NCBI RefSeq assembly: GCF_009756665.1
Contig: NZ_CP037953.1
Coordinates: 2,728,001 to 2,792,000, forward strand
DNA: 64,000 nucleotides
DNA from: Permianibacter aggregans
GTDB taxonomy: Bacteria; Pseudomonadota; Gammaproteobacteria; Enterobacterales; Permianibacteraceae
Direction: 5' to 3'
Both the position numbers and the translations under genes were made by a program. The notes below the pieces were generated by a model. It did not search any database, was not told where the DNA came from, and saw nothing but the letters and a program-made list of their open reading frames with translations. This document shows positions 26,785 to 35,938 of this stretch, in pieces; position 1 is the stretch's first letter; the number at the start of each line of letters is the position of its first letter.

Positions 26785-29127
26785 ATGAGGGACGCGTTTT
26801 TCCAAAGGATTCTGAATCATCCCTGGTGGGTCATTCTCAGCACGTTAATTCTGGCCGCCGCCGCCACGATGGGCGCACAGCACCTGGTGTTCAAAAGCGA
26901 TTACCGGGTGTTTTTTGGCCCGGATAATCCACAACGCATCGCGTTCGAGTCGATGCAGGCAATCTATGCCAAAAGCGACAACGTCGCGTTTATCATTGCG
27001 CCGAAAAATGGTGAGGTATTTACCGAAGAAACGCTGACTGTTGTGCGAAAGCTGACGCACGATGCCTGGCAGATTCCGTATACGTCGCGCGTGGATTCGA
27101 TCACCAATTTCCAGCACACCGTTGGCGAAGAAGACGATTTGATCGTCGCCGATTTGGTGCCGGAAGACATTGAGTACAGCACTGAAAATCTGCAACGCAT
27201 TCGTGACATCGCGATCAACGAACCATTGATGCGCAAGCGCCTGATTTCTGAACAAGGTCATGTCACGGTCGTCAATGCCACCGTGCAATTGCCGGGTGTC
27301 GATCAAATCAAGGAAGTGCCAGAAGTGGTTGCTTATGCGCGGCAACTGCGCGATGAGCTGCGCGCCAGTCACCCGGATATCGAGGTGTATCTGTCCGGCA
27401 TGGTGATGATGAACACCAGCTTTGCCGAATCTTCGCAGGAAGACGCCGCGACTTTGGTGCCATTGATGTTCCTGGTCGTCATCGTCACCATAGGACTCCT
27501 GCAGCGCACGATCAGCGGCACCTTTGCCAGCGTCGTCATCATTATTCTGTCGATAGCGGTGACGATGGGTATGGCCGGTTGGACAGGGTTTTACCTGACT
27601 GGCCCATCCGCCTCGACACCAACGATGGTGTTGACGTTGGCCGTTGCCGATTGCGTGCACATTCTGACGACCTTCTTCTACGAGATGCGTCATGGTGCCG
27701 ATAAAAAGTCGGCGATGATGGCCAGCTTGAAACTGAACCTTAAGCCGGTATTCCTGACCTCGATCACGACGGCCATTGGTTTCCTGTCGATGAATTTCTC
27801 CGATTCGCCACCGTTCGCCGATCTGGGCAACATGGTCGCGTTTGGCGTGATGATCGCGTTCGTGATGTCGGTAACCACCTTCCCGGCGCTGATGATGGTA
27901 TTGCCAGTACGGGTGAAACAGATTAGCGAAGAAAAAAGTACGCGTACCGAACAGCTCGGCAACTGGATTATTGCTAAACGCCGCTGGTTGCTGCCGATCG
28001 GTTTGGTGACCGTGTTCGCGCTCTCTGCCGGTCTGCCGCAAAATATCCTGAACGATGATTTTGTCGAGTACTTCGATCAACGTGTGCCATTCCGCCAGGC
28101 TACCGACTTCATGGAAGCAAACTTGAGCGGCATGACCACGATGGAGTTCTCCATTGATAGCGGTGAAAGTTCAGGCATCAATGAGCCGGCCTATCTGCAT
28201 GCTGTTGAGGATTTTTCCAACTGGTTACGCGCGCAACCGGAAACCGACCACGTCAACTCGATCACCGATATCATCAAGCGTCTGAACAAAAACATGCATG
28301 CTGATGATCCGAGCTACTACCGCTTGCCGGATCAGCGTGATTTGTCAGCGCAGTACTTGTTGTTATATGAAATGTCGCTGCCGTACGGATTGGATTTGAA
28401 CAACCAGTTGAATGTTGACAAGTCATCGACGCGAGTGATCGGTACGTTCAAGAATATAACCAGCGAGCAAATTCTCGCGCTGGAACAACGTATCAATCAA
28501 TGGTTTCAACAGAATGCGCCGGCCTACAAAGTCGATATCGCCAGCACATCGCTGATGTTCGCGCACATCGGCCAGCGCAATATCGAATCAATGCTGCTCG
28601 GTACGTTTATCGCACTGGTGCTGATTTCGGTGTTGCTCGGCATCGCACTGCGCAGTGTCAAATTCGGTTTTATCAGCCTGTTCCCGAACCTGATGCCGGC
28701 CGGTATCTCGTTTGGTATCTGGGGCATGACCGTTGGTGAAGTAGGTCTTGGTTTATCGGTCGTGACCGGCATGACGCTTGGCATTGTTGTCGATGACACC
28801 GTGCACTTCATGAGCAAATACCTGCATGCCCGTCGTGAAAAAAACGCCAGCCCGGAAGCGGCCGTGCGTTACGCTTTCGCCAGTGTCGGTCGGGCGTTGT
28901 GGATCACCACGTTTGTGCTGGTTGCCGGCTTCATGGTGTTGGCCCAGTCATCATTCCGGGTCAACTCTGATATGGGCTTACTGACTGCCGTGACAATTTT
29001 GATCGCGCTGATTGTCGATTTCTTTTTACTTCCACCAATGCTGATGAAGCTGGACAAGGCGCCGTCAATGTCCAGCGCCACCAACAAGGAGACATCTAAT
29101 GAAAAAGTTGCTGCCGAACTGGGTTAA
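26785..29127 (+). CDS. RND superfamily (MMPL) exporter
   Basis: A 780-residue inner-membrane protein with the two-fold RND/MMPL layout: a single N-terminal helix (about 14-32), a large periplasmic loop, then five or six helices at about 225-390, and the same pattern repeated (helix near 400, loop, helices at about 600-760). Sterol-sensing-like core segments with acidic residues (TLAVADCVHILTTFF; GIVVDDTVHFMSKYL) probably carry protons. It begins an operon with a LolA-like protein and a beta-barrel, which suggests movement of a lipid or hydrophobic molecule across the envelope. Its 3' end overlaps the next gene by 29 bases. Confidence 0.9.
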   Translation: MRDAFFQRILNHPWWVILSTLILAAAATMGAQHLVFKSDYRVFFGPDNPQRIAFESMQAIYAKSDNVAFIIAPKNGEVFTEETLTVVRKLTHDAWQIPYTSRVDSITNFQHTVGEEDDLIVADLVPEDIEYSTENLQRIRDIAINEPLMRKRLISEQGHVTVVNATVQLPGVDQIKEVPEVVAYARQLRDELRASHPDIEVYLSGMVMMNTSFAESSQEDAATLVPLMFLVVIVTIGLLQRTISGTFASVVIIILSIAVTMGMAGWTGFYLTGPSASTPTMVLTLAVADCVHILTTFFYEMRHGADKKSAMMASLKLNLKPVFLTSITTAIGFLSMNFSDSPPFADLGNMVAFGVMIAFVMSVTTFPALMMVLPVRVKQISEEKSTRTEQLGNWIIAKRRWLLPIGLVTVFALSAGLPQNILNDDFVEYFDQRVPFRQATDFMEANLSGMTTMEFSIDSGESSGINEPAYLHAVEDFSNWLRAQPETDHVNSITDIIKRLNKNMHADDPSYYRLPDQRDLSAQYLLLYEMSLPYGLDLNNQLNVDKSSTRVIGTFKNITSEQILALEQRINQWFQQNAPAYKVDIASTSLMFAHIGQRNIESMLLGTFIALVLISVLLGIALRSVKFGFISLFPNLMPAGISFGIWGMTVGEVGLGLSVVTGMTLGIVVDDTVHFMSKYLHARREKNASPEAAVRYAFASVGRALWITTFVLVAGFMVLAQSSFRVNSDMGLLTAVTILIALIVDFFLLPPMLMKLDKAPSMSSATNKETSNEKVAAELG

Positions 29128-29893
29128 TGTTGCGCTGACCAGCGCCTTGCTGGCGCTGGCAATACCCGCGCACGCCTCGGCGGAAAAGGGCCTGGAAATC
29201 GCCAAGGAAATGAAAGCCCGCGATATCGGCTGGGGCGATAGTCAAGCCGAAATGAAAATGATCCTGACCAATAAGCAAGGCGAGAGCAGCGAGCGGGAAA
29301 TCCGTATTCAATCGCTGGAAGTGCAACAGGATGGCGACAAATCCTTGAGCATTTTCGATTCCCCGCAGGATGTCAAAGGCACGGCGTTTTTGAGTTTTTC
29401 ACATGCCGTCGGTGATGACGAACAATGGTTATTTCTGCCGGCTCTGAGCCGGGTCAAGCGCATTTCTTCAAGCAATAAATCTGGACCATTTATGGGCAGT
29501 GAGTTTGCCTATGAAGACTTAACGTCGTTTGAAGTGCCGAAGTACACCTATAACTATCTGCGCGACGAAAACATCAATGGTCTGGATGCCTACGTCATCG
29601 AAACCATTCCGGTTGATAAAAACTCCGGCTATACCCGCCGGGTGGTGTGGGTTGATAAAGCCCATTACCGGGTGCAGAAAATCGAGTTCTACGATCGTCG
29701 CAATGCGTTGCTGAAAACACTGACAATGACGGATTACCAGCAGTATCTGGACAAGTACTGGCGGCCACTGAACATGTTGATGGTCAACCATCAGACCGGA
29801 AAAAAGACCGAGCTGAACTGGAGCAACTTCCGCTTTAACACCGGCTTGAAAGATGAGGATTTCAATCAAAATACCTTGAAGCGGGCACGTTGA
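29099..29893 (+). CDS. LolA-like outer-membrane lipoprotein-sorting protein
   Basis: A 264-residue periplasmic protein with a signal peptide (cut near AHASAEKG). The body is an antiparallel beta protein with the LolA/LolB-like pattern (GLEIAKEMKARDIGWGD at the start; FLPALSRVKRISSSNKSGPFMGSEFAYEDL near 120-150; YTRRVVWVDKAHYRVQKIEFYD near 180-200). This matches the outer-membrane lipoprotein-sorting family commonly encoded next to MMPL exporters. It probably ferries a hydrophobic ligand between the exporter and the outer membrane. The ATG lies inside the end of the exporter gene, after AAGGAGA, so translation is coupled. Confidence 0.85.
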   Translation: MKKLLPNWVNVALTSALLALAIPAHASAEKGLEIAKEMKARDIGWGDSQAEMKMILTNKQGESSEREIRIQSLEVQQDGDKSLSIFDSPQDVKGTAFLSFSHAVGDDEQWLFLPALSRVKRISSSNKSGPFMGSEFAYEDLTSFEVPKYTYNYLRDENINGLDAYVIETIPVDKNSGYTRRVVWVDKAHYRVQKIEFYDRRNALLKTLTMTDYQQYLDKYWRPLNMLMVNHQTGKKTELNWSNFRFNTGLKDEDFNQNTLKRAR

Positions 29894-29895
29894 GC

Positions 29896-31092
29896 ATGAA
29901 TAAAACCATGATGGGTTTGGCATTGGCACTGAGCAGTTTCAGTGCCAATGCCCAAGCCGAAACGGAAACCGATTTTCGGGGCAATGTGTCGTTGCAAGGC
30001 CGTGCTTTTTTGTCTGAACCGTTATTCCCGAATCAGGAGGATTACAACCTGTCGGTTGCCGCGCAACCGGAGTGGAACTGGCAATGGAACGATCGCCGCG
30101 ACAGCTTCACGCTGGAGCTGTTCGGTCGCTGGGATCAGAACGATGGTGAGCGCACTCATGCTGATATTCGCCAGGCCGCCTGGATTCATGTCGGCGAGGA
30201 GATAGAAACGCGTGTTGGTTTGCGGCGTGTGTTCTGGGGCGTCACCGAGTTCCAGCATCTGGTCGATATCATCAATCAATCGGATCTGGTTGAGGACTTG
30301 GATGCCGAGGACAAACTTGGTCAGCCGATGATCAATTTCTCGACGGTGCAGGATTGGGGCATTGTCGATTTATACATTCTGCCGTATTTCCGTGAGCGTA
30401 CTTTCGCTGGGGCGGATGGCCGGCCGCGCTTGCCGCTTCCTGTGTTTGTCGATGACCCGTTGTACGAATCGGATGACGAAGAAAAGCATATTGATTACGC
30501 GCTGCGCTGGTCGAATACCATTGATGTATTTGATGTCGGCGTTGCGTACTTCGATGGCACGGCACGTGACCCTTTGTTGTTGCCGGCTTTTATCAACGGT
30601 GAATTGGGTTTGCGGCCTTACTATCCGCAGATTGAGCGTTTCAGCGTTGATGCGCAGGCGACCATTGAGTCCTGGCTGTGGAAGCTGGAGGCGATTCATC
30701 AGCACCGTGATGGCGAAAGCTTTGTCGCAATGCACGGAGGTTTCGAGTACACGATCGTTGGCTTTATGGAGTCGGCCGCTGATTTGGGGTTGCTGATCGA
30801 ATACGGTTGGGATGAGCGTGACGAACAGTCGACCAGCCTGTTCCAAAACGATCTACTGTTCGGTGCTCGTCTGGCGATGAACGATATGGCGTCCAGCGAG
30901 TTGCTGATGGGCATTTCCCGCGACCTCGATTACGACAGCCATTCATTACTGGTTGAAGGCAGCAGGCGGTTTGGACAGAACCTGGTGGTATCGATTGATC
31001 TGCGCTTGTTTGATAGTGATGAGCCAGAAGATGTGCTGTACGGACTGCGTCGTGATGATTATCTGCAGGTGGATCTGGAATATTATTTCTGA
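29896..31092 (+). CDS. Outer-membrane beta-barrel protein of the MMPL operon
   Basis: A 398-residue exported protein with a signal peptide ending near ANAQA. The rest alternates short amphipathic strands rich in aromatic residues and ends in phenylalanine (DLEYYF), the usual C-terminal signal of outer-membrane barrels. With the LolA-like protein and the RND pump it would complete a path from inner membrane to outer membrane. The ATG at 29896 follows the upstream stop by two bases. A TTG at 29890 is possible but less likely. No family name is certain; DUF1302-type porins are a candidate. Confidence 0.75.
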   Translation: MNKTMMGLALALSSFSANAQAETETDFRGNVSLQGRAFLSEPLFPNQEDYNLSVAAQPEWNWQWNDRRDSFTLELFGRWDQNDGERTHADIRQAAWIHVGEEIETRVGLRRVFWGVTEFQHLVDIINQSDLVEDLDAEDKLGQPMINFSTVQDWGIVDLYILPYFRERTFAGADGRPRLPLPVFVDDPLYESDDEEKHIDYALRWSNTIDVFDVGVAYFDGTARDPLLLPAFINGELGLRPYYPQIERFSVDAQATIESWLWKLEAIHQHRDGESFVAMHGGFEYTIVGFMESAADLGLLIEYGWDERDEQSTSLFQNDLLFGARLAMNDMASSELLMGISRDLDYDSHSLLVEGSRRFGQNLVVSIDLRLFDSDEPEDVLYGLRRDDYLQVDLEYYF

Positions 31093-31103
31093 AACCCTGA
31101 TAG

Positions 31104-31131
31104 CCCGCACCGTGTAGTGCGGGTTTCTCTT
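31104..31131 (+). terminator. Rho-independent terminator after the MMPL operon
   Basis: CCCGCAC and GTGCGGG pair around CGTGTA and are followed by TTTCTCTTT. It lies 11 bases past the beta-barrel stop and borders the convergent receiver gene. Confidence 0.75.
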
Positions 31132-32507
31132 TATTGGGCGACAAATTCCGACGCCAACGCCATGCGCGCATCAAGTTTAAAGCGTGCGCCTTTAACTCCC
31201 GTAATTGCCGGATCATTGTGTTGCACGATGCGCACCGACATCCTCTCGCCTTGCATCGGCAGGCACTGACCATCGGCATTCAGCGTGGAATAGGCTTGTA
31301 CAGCCTGACGCTCGGCACCAATCGGCGCGTACCACAATTGTTCGCCAGCCGCGGTGACCAAGGTGCCTTCGTGCACGGGTGCATAAGCATCGCCAAAACA
31401 GGCCGGCGACAAGAAATACAAAGCCGGTAATCGCGTCGCAATCAGACCTTCATTATCGAGTGCAAACCGGTAGCCAGTGCGACTGACCACCATCAGTTCG
31501 GCGCCGTGTGGGCTAATGCCCGCCCAAGCGCCAATGACATTGCCATCGGTTTCGCGCAACCAACGGGTTTGGCCGCTGACCGTCGTTGGTGCGTTGGCGC
31601 TTACCGAGCTTTCCAGACCATTGATTTGCGCTTGCAGACCATCCAGCGCATTACTGAGCTGCTGTGATTGCTGGTGCAAGTTATCGGCAATCAGCGTGTT
31701 TTGCGTCGCAAACGCTGACCATAGCGTGGCGGCAAAAGCGCCGGTAAGTAACAGCATCGCCGCTGCGGTCGCGAGCGTCCGGTTTTTTGCGCTGCGGGCT
31801 TGGCGCTGTTGTTCAGCGCGTTGCCAATCGAGTTCCGCCAATACCGGTTTCATGGCCTCAGAGACGGTGTTGCCGATACGCTGCGCAACCAGATCCGCCA
31901 ACCGACGATTGGCCTGTGTCGCTTCGTGTCGCCACTCATCGAGTGCATCATGAATCTGGTGTGACATCGCCGGGCGCAATTCGCTGCGAAACACCCGCTC
32001 GATTTCCCGGCGCATATCCGTGCTGTCGATAGCGCTGTGTTGGGCGGCCACTGGCGGTGTGGCGACGGCGACGGTGGTGGGCGTTTCGGCTTCGCTGCTA
32101 TGTGGCAATAAACGCAGGCGTTGCAGTGCTTCTTCCAGCACCGTTTGCTCAACACCTTTCGGTAAGACATCGATGGCACCAAACGCACGCGCCTGACTCA
32201 AATACACTTCGCCGGTGCGGGCGGTGTACATCATGACCGGAATGGTCGCGTATTCCGGGTGCGCTTTCAGCACTTTCAGGGTATCGAGGCCGTTCATGCC
32301 GGGCATCGCGTGATCCATGAAGATCACATCCGGTTTTTCCAGCTTCAGATAATCGAGTGCGGCTTCTGCACTTTGTACCGAGTCGGCATTGATCTGGTAA
32401 TTGCGCAGCATGCGCTTTAGCACCGCACAGGCGGTCGGTGAATCGTCAACGATCAGCGCGCGTTTGTTGTGGCTGGATGCGACTGACGGCGCGACATCCT
32501 GTGTCAT
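31131..32507 (-). CDS. Receiver domain joined to a membrane-anchored C-terminal domain
   Basis: A 458-residue protein of unusual layout. Residues 14-130 form a response-regulator receiver with the acid pair DD (21-22), phospho-acceptor Asp65 in FMDHAMPG, Thr95 and Lys117. A proline/alanine-rich linker and a charged helix (about 165-240) follow, then one membrane helix (244-265), a short coiled-coil-like stretch and a periplasmic-type beta domain with two conserved-looking cysteines. No DNA-binding or kinase domain is present. It may carry a phosphorylation state to the membrane or periplasm. The start is ATG 32507 after AGGAGGG. No histidine kinase gene is adjacent. Confidence 0.8.
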   Translation of the reverse strand: MTQDVAPSVASSHNKRALIVDDSPTACAVLKRMLRNYQINADSVQSAEAALDYLKLEKPDVIFMDHAMPGMNGLDTLKVLKAHPEYATIPVMMYTARTGEVYLSQARAFGAIDVLPKGVEQTVLEEALQRLRLLPHSSEAETPTTVAVATPPVAAQHSAIDSTDMRREIERVFRSELRPAMSHQIHDALDEWRHEATQANRRLADLVAQRIGNTVSEAMKPVLAELDWQRAEQQRQARSAKNRTLATAAAMLLLTGAFAATLWSAFATQNTLIADNLHQQSQQLSNALDGLQAQINGLESSVSANAPTTVSGQTRWLRETDGNVIGAWAGISPHGAELMVVSRTGYRFALDNEGLIATRLPALYFLSPACFGDAYAPVHEGTLVTAAGEQLWYAPIGAERQAVQAYSTLNADGQCLPMQGERMSVRIVQHNDPAITGVKGARFKLDARMALASEFVAQ

Positions 32508-32626
32508 GATTTCCCTCCTGGCCGAAGGCCACCTGAGTGGGGCTCTGATTGGCTGAGGGGCAATGCTAGCGGCGAGCGCCCAGCAATAATGCGAAACCTT
32601 GCCCAAACTGCGGCAGTGCTTGCGGT

Positions 32627-32965
32627 TCAGGCAAGGCGCGCACCGTTTGGCACATCACGTTCAACGCTCGCCAGTACGACAGCACCATCTTCGCGATGAA
32701 AGCCGGTGACCAGACATTCCGACAGGAATGGCCCGATTTGTTTCGGCGGGAAATTGGTCACGGCGATGATCTGCCGACCGACTAATTCCTCGCAGGAATA
32801 AAGATCGGTGATCTGCGCGCTGGAGCGTTTGATGCCGATTTCAGCGCCGAAGTCGATGGTCAGTTTGTAGGCGGGTTTGCGTGCTTCGGGAAAGGGTTCG
32901 GCTTTTACAATGGTGCCGACGCGTAGTTCGATTTTTTGGAAGTCGTTCCAGGTGATTTCGGACAT
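32627..32965 (-). CDS. CsaA-like tRNA-binding domain protein
   Basis: A 112-residue protein that is almost entirely one tRNA-binding OB domain of the CsaA / MetRS C-terminal type: [27 protein letters not shown] near 8-35, [34 protein letters not shown], and the closing [11 protein letters not shown]. Bacillus CsaA acts as a chaperone in protein export; in other bacteria the role is unproved. The start is ATG 32965, which gives exactly the CsaA length. The longer frame upstream runs into repeat DNA and is not coding. It may bind tRNA or other RNA. Confidence 0.85.
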   Translation of the reverse strand: MSEITWNDFQKIELRVGTIVKAEPFPEARKPAYKLTIDFGAEIGIKRSSAQITDLYSCEELVGRQIIAVTNFPPKQIGPFLSECLVTGFHREDGAVVLASVERDVPNGARLA

Positions 32966-33104
32966 TGTGCGGTTCCAGTTTTTGTAGATCTTAGTGAATT
33001 GTTGCACATGATGTTTCTGAACTATTAGCTTCTGTGTTCGAAATACTGACGTATTTGATTTTCTGTGCAATGAGCTTGAATGCAAGCTTTTGCTTTTCTG
33101 GTTT

Positions 33105-33305
33105 GTCGGTTCCCGGACCGACAGCCGGGTTACTTTCTCTTGTTCGCGCAAGAGAAAGTAACCAAAGAGAAGCGCGCCCCGATGCGCCAGGTTAGTTGTG
33201 TTGCTTCGATTAAGCCGCTCCGGCATCGACATGATTCCTGCTCGGGCCGTGCTGACTCGGCATCCCTGCCTCGACAGCACTACAACCGCTATCCTTGCGG
33301 TTGTA
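33105..33305. repeat. Hairpin-rich non-coding repeat element
   Basis: Within a gene-free stretch (32966-33837) three perfect hairpins stand in a row. They are GTCGGT/ACCGAC (33105-33122), a 15-base stem GGTTACTTTCTCTTG with its complement around TTCGCG (33128-33163), and TACAACCGC/GCGGTTGTA (33281-33305). The second, followed by AAAGAGAAGCGCGCCCC, resembles dispersed elements seen in several gammaproteobacterial genomes. Short frames across it (such as 33080-33406) look spurious. The exact ends are not known. Confidence 0.55.
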
Positions 33306-33471
33306 CCCGGCCTACATCATGTCGCTGCCGGCTGGCGCAGACGGGGACCCCGATTTTTCTTTTCGATGGGATTGGCTTCGAAACTAAAAACGAAGTGCTA
33401 ATTTGAGGTGGTTGTGTCGTGAATTGGAAATTGGGTTGGTTTAGTTCAATGAAGCGCCGTCGCTTACTCCA

Positions 33472-33509
33472 AAAAGAAAAACGCCCGATGATTTGCATCA
33501 TCAGGCGTT
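33472..33509 (-). terminator. Rho-independent terminator beyond the tRNA 3'-end copy
   Basis: On the minus strand ACGCCTGATGAT and ATCATCGGGCGT form a 12-base stem (one wobble) around GCAA and are followed by TTTTCTTTT. It follows the tRNA-end copy at 33515-33537 at the same distance as the terminator after the real tRNA gene. Confidence 0.75.
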
Positions 33510-33514
33510 AATCG

Positions 33515-33537
33515 AATTAGTGGTGGCCCGGGGCAGA
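33515..33537 (-). repeat. Second copy of the tRNA-Phe 3' end (tRNA remnant or attachment-like repeat)
   Basis: These 23 bases are identical to 33681-33703, which covers the 3' acceptor, CCA and first flanking bases of tRNA-Phe. Only the 3' end is present; the rest of a tRNA is missing. It could be the relic of a duplicated tRNA gene or a footprint of integration. Confidence 0.65.
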
Positions 33538-33623
33538 CCAAATCGCCGGGAGCGATTTGGCGAAGCGAAGCTTCCCGTAGGGCGCATCACAGGGATGTGG
33601 TGCGCAATTGAACGGAGTTCAAT
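33538..33623. repeat. Cluster of four small hairpins with purine loops
   Basis: Four hairpins follow each other: CCAAATCGC/GCGATTTGG with loop CGGGA (33538-33560), GAAGC/GCTTC with loop GAA (33562-33574), GCGCATCACA/TGTGGTGCGC with loop GGGA (33582-33605), and ATTGAAC/GTTCAAT with loop GGA (33607-33623). The block is flanked by GGGCAG and CTGCCC, which can pair. It fills the space between the two tRNA-end copies. Confidence 0.7.
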
Positions 33624-33642
33624 GCTGCCCAACCTCAGAAAG

Positions 33643-33677
33643 AAAAAAGCCCGCAGAGTTTGCACGCTGCAGGCTTT
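33643..33677 (-). terminator. Rho-independent terminator of tRNA-Phe
   Basis: On the minus strand AAAGCCTGCAG and CTGCGGGCTTT form a stem with one wobble pair around a 9-base loop, followed by TTTTTTCTTTC. It begins 10 bases after the tRNA CCA end. Confidence 0.8.
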
Positions 33678-33686
33678 CGAAATTAG

Positions 33687-33762
<76 letters not shown>

Positions 33763-33837
33763 ACGCGAAGGCGCGTATTAAACCGATCGGCCGGCGATAA
33801 GTCAAGAAACAGTTGCCACTCGGGCGATCTTGGTTAT

Positions 33838-34116
33838 TTATTGCCCAGACGGCGGTGGCACATAGCCTTCAACTTTGTCGTAGTCACCACCGAACAGGAA
33901 TTTTTCCATTTCACCGGCCAGGTACTTGCGTGCCTCCGGATCGAGCATGGTCAGCCGTTTTTCGTTGATCAGCATGGTCTGGTGGGCTTTCCACTGCTCC
34001 CAGGCTTCGGCGGAAATGGTCTCGTAGATGCGCTTGCCGAGTTCGCCAGGGTAGGGCGGGAACGGCAGGCCCTCGGCTTCTTTCTTCAGTTTCACGCATT
34101 GAACGGTACGGGCCAT
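33838..34116 (-). CDS. yggX: Fe(2+)-trafficking protein YggX
   Basis: A 92-residue protein matching YggX: the start [10 protein letters not shown] with its conserved Cys7, [31 protein letters not shown] and the acidic end. YggX protects iron-sulfur proteins such as MutY from oxidants. Its ATG overlaps the mutY stop by one base (TGATG), so the pair is translationally coupled, the usual mutY-yggX arrangement of Gammaproteobacteria. Confidence 0.95.
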   Translation of the reverse strand: MARTVQCVKLKKEAEGLPFPPYPGELGKRIYETISAEAWEQWKAHQTMLINEKRLTMLDPEARKYLAGEMEKFLFGGDYDKVEGYVPPPSGQ

Positions 34117-35174
34117 CAGGATTTCTCCGGGAATTGTTGCTGTATCAGTTTCAGGATCGGCGCCGGCAGCCCGGTTTCGTGCAGCGCATTGAGCGGCTGC
34201 CAGCGGTAAGGGGCGTCCATGATACGGGATGCGCGAGCGGCTATCACCCCGTAGAACGCGTGGATATCGAGCTGGAAATGGCTGAAGGTGTGGCGCAGCG
34301 GCGGAATCGCCTCATGCAGTTGCACTGATAATCCGAGTTCGGCAGCTTGCTCAATCGGCGACAGCGCCGGGTCGATTTCCGGTAGTGTCCACAGCCCGCC
34401 CCAGATGCCGGTTGGCGGCCGTTGTTTTAGCAACAGGCGCTTGCCATCGACCAGCATCAGCACCCGGCTCTGTTTCAGCGGCACGGCTTTTTTCGGCTTT
34501 TTGCCGGGGTAGCGCTCGAATGCCTGCGTACGTTCGGCAACGCAATGGCCGCTGAATGGGCATTGCTTGCAGACAGGCGTGCCGCGCCGGCAGACCGTAG
34601 CGCCGATATCCATCATCGCCTGATTCCAGTCGGCGTGACGCTTGGCCGGCGTCAGTTGTTCGGACAGCGCCCACAGCCGTTTTTCCGCTTCGCGCGGCTG
34701 TTTGAACAGTTCGATGCCAGCAACCCGGCACAGCACCCGTTTGACGTTGCCATCGAGTATCGGCGCCCAGTAGCCGGCGCCAAGGCTCAAAATCGCGCCG
34801 GCGGTCGAACGGCCAATGCCAGGCAGCTCGGCGATGGCTTCGACAGATAGCGGAAATTCACCGCCGTTTTCGGCTTGCAATAGCTTCGCGCAGGCGTGCA
34901 GGTTACGAGCTCGACTGTAATAGCCGAGGCCGGCCCAATGCGCCAGCACGTCATCGAGGGGCGCCTCGGCCAGCGCATCCAGCGTCGGAAAGCGCTGCAT
35001 AAAGCGCTGGTAATAGTCGATGACCGTCGTGACTTGCGTTTGCTGCAGCATGATTTCCGAAATCCAGACCCGGTATGCGGTCTTGTGCTGCTGCCAAGGC
35101 AGGTGCTTGCGGCCGGCCCGGTCAAACCAGGCCAGCACGGCGCGTTGAATGGCTTGGGTGTTTTGCGAAGGCAT
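34116..35174 (-). CDS. mutY: A/G-specific adenine DNA glycosylase
   Basis: A 352-residue base-excision enzyme that removes adenine mispaired with 8-oxoguanine. It shows the catalytic glutamate in EIMLQQTQV near 38, the helix-hairpin-helix [13 protein letters not shown] near 118-130, catalytic Asp in [10 protein letters not shown] near 143, the [4Fe-4S] cysteines [17 protein letters not shown] near 197-213, and a C-terminal NUDIX-like domain ([11 protein letters not shown]) that reads 8-oxoG. The start at ATG 35174 gives the usual length; the longer frame to 35279 has no motif. It is divergent from the DUF4287 gene and overlaps yggX. Confidence 0.96.
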   Translation of the reverse strand: MPSQNTQAIQRAVLAWFDRAGRKHLPWQQHKTAYRVWISEIMLQQTQVTTVIDYYQRFMQRFPTLDALAEAPLDDVLAHWAGLGYYSRARNLHACAKLLQAENGGEFPLSVEAIAELPGIGRSTAGAILSLGAGYWAPILDGNVKRVLCRVAGIELFKQPREAEKRLWALSEQLTPAKRHADWNQAMMDIGATVCRRGTPVCKQCPFSGHCVAERTQAFERYPGKKPKKAVPLKQSRVLMLVDGKRLLLKQRPPTGIWGGLWTLPEIDPALSPIEQAAELGLSVQLHEAIPPLRHTFSHFQLDIHAFYGVIAARASRIMDAPYRWQPLNALHETGLPAPILKLIQQQFPEKS

Positions 35175-35272
35175 GGCGTCTATTATTGAGGCGAGTGCTA
35201 CTGGCGACAAACGGCGCACAGCATAAGCGCAGTGCACAGCAAACGCGAACAATCGATAAAAGGATGAACGAG

Positions 35273-35836
35273 ATGGCAAACCCCGATGACGCCCTGAAAA
35301 CGATGATCAGCAATCTGGAAAAGAACACCGGCAAGTCACTGGCCACATGGACCATGTTGTGCACGATGGCCGGCATCGACAAGCACGGCGCGCTGGTCAA
35401 ATGGCTGAAAACCGAGCATGGCATGACTCACGGTTACGCCAATTTGGTCGCGGCCGAAGCGCTGCGCCAGACGGTATCGGCGCCATCGGAAGGCGGTGAG
35501 TTGCTCGAAGCGCAATACGCCGGCGATAAAGCCGTGTTGAAGCCCATTTACGATGCCATCGTCGATTACGTGCTAAGCCTGGGTAAGGATGTCGAACTCG
35601 CGCCGAAGAAAAGCTACACGGCGCTACGGCGCAGCAAACAGTTCGCACTGATTCAACCATCAACCAAAACCCGCGTTGACCTCGGCTTGAACTTGAAAGG
35701 TGTACCGGCCGCTGGGCGCTTGGAGGCCTCGGGTTCGTTTTCCGCGATGTGCAGCCATCGCATTCGGCTGGAAAGCGTCAAGGATGTTGATGCCGAAGTG
35801 CGTGCCTGGCTGAAGCAGGCGTATCAAGCGGCTTGA
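35273..35836 (+). CDS. DUF4287 plus DUF5655 domain protein
   Basis: A 187-residue protein. The N-terminal part (NLEKNTGKSLATWTMLC, KTEHGMTHGYANLVA, about 12-62) matches the DUF4287 helical domain. The C-terminal part (YDAIVDYVLSLGKDVELAPKKSYTALRRSKQFALI onward, about 80-185) matches DUF5655, a predicted nucleic-acid- or transport-related domain. No function is established. The start is ATG 35273, eight bases after AAAGGA; ATG 35264 lies too close to that site. It is divergent from mutY. Confidence 0.82.
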   Translation: MANPDDALKTMISNLEKNTGKSLATWTMLCTMAGIDKHGALVKWLKTEHGMTHGYANLVAAEALRQTVSAPSEGGELLEAQYAGDKAVLKPIYDAIVDYVLSLGKDVELAPKKSYTALRRSKQFALIQPSTKTRVDLGLNLKGVPAAGRLEASGSFSAMCSHRIRLESVKDVDAEVRAWLKQAYQAA

Positions 35837-35938
35837 GCTCAGTCGCTTGCGTCGCCGCAGTGCAGTACGCATACTGACCCGACGGCGAAAAAGCCGCATA
35901 ACAACGATAAACATGAGCTGGGGAAGCAAAGCGCCACG

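Noticed and set aside
26845-28080. A 411-residue open frame on the minus strand inside the RND exporter
   Set aside because: It is antisense to a gene with full family motifs, and its product is rich in His, Arg and Gln without any domain.
33080-33406. Plus-strand frame in the repeat region before tRNA-Phe
   Set aside because: It reads through perfect hairpins, has no ribosome site and gives a low-complexity product.
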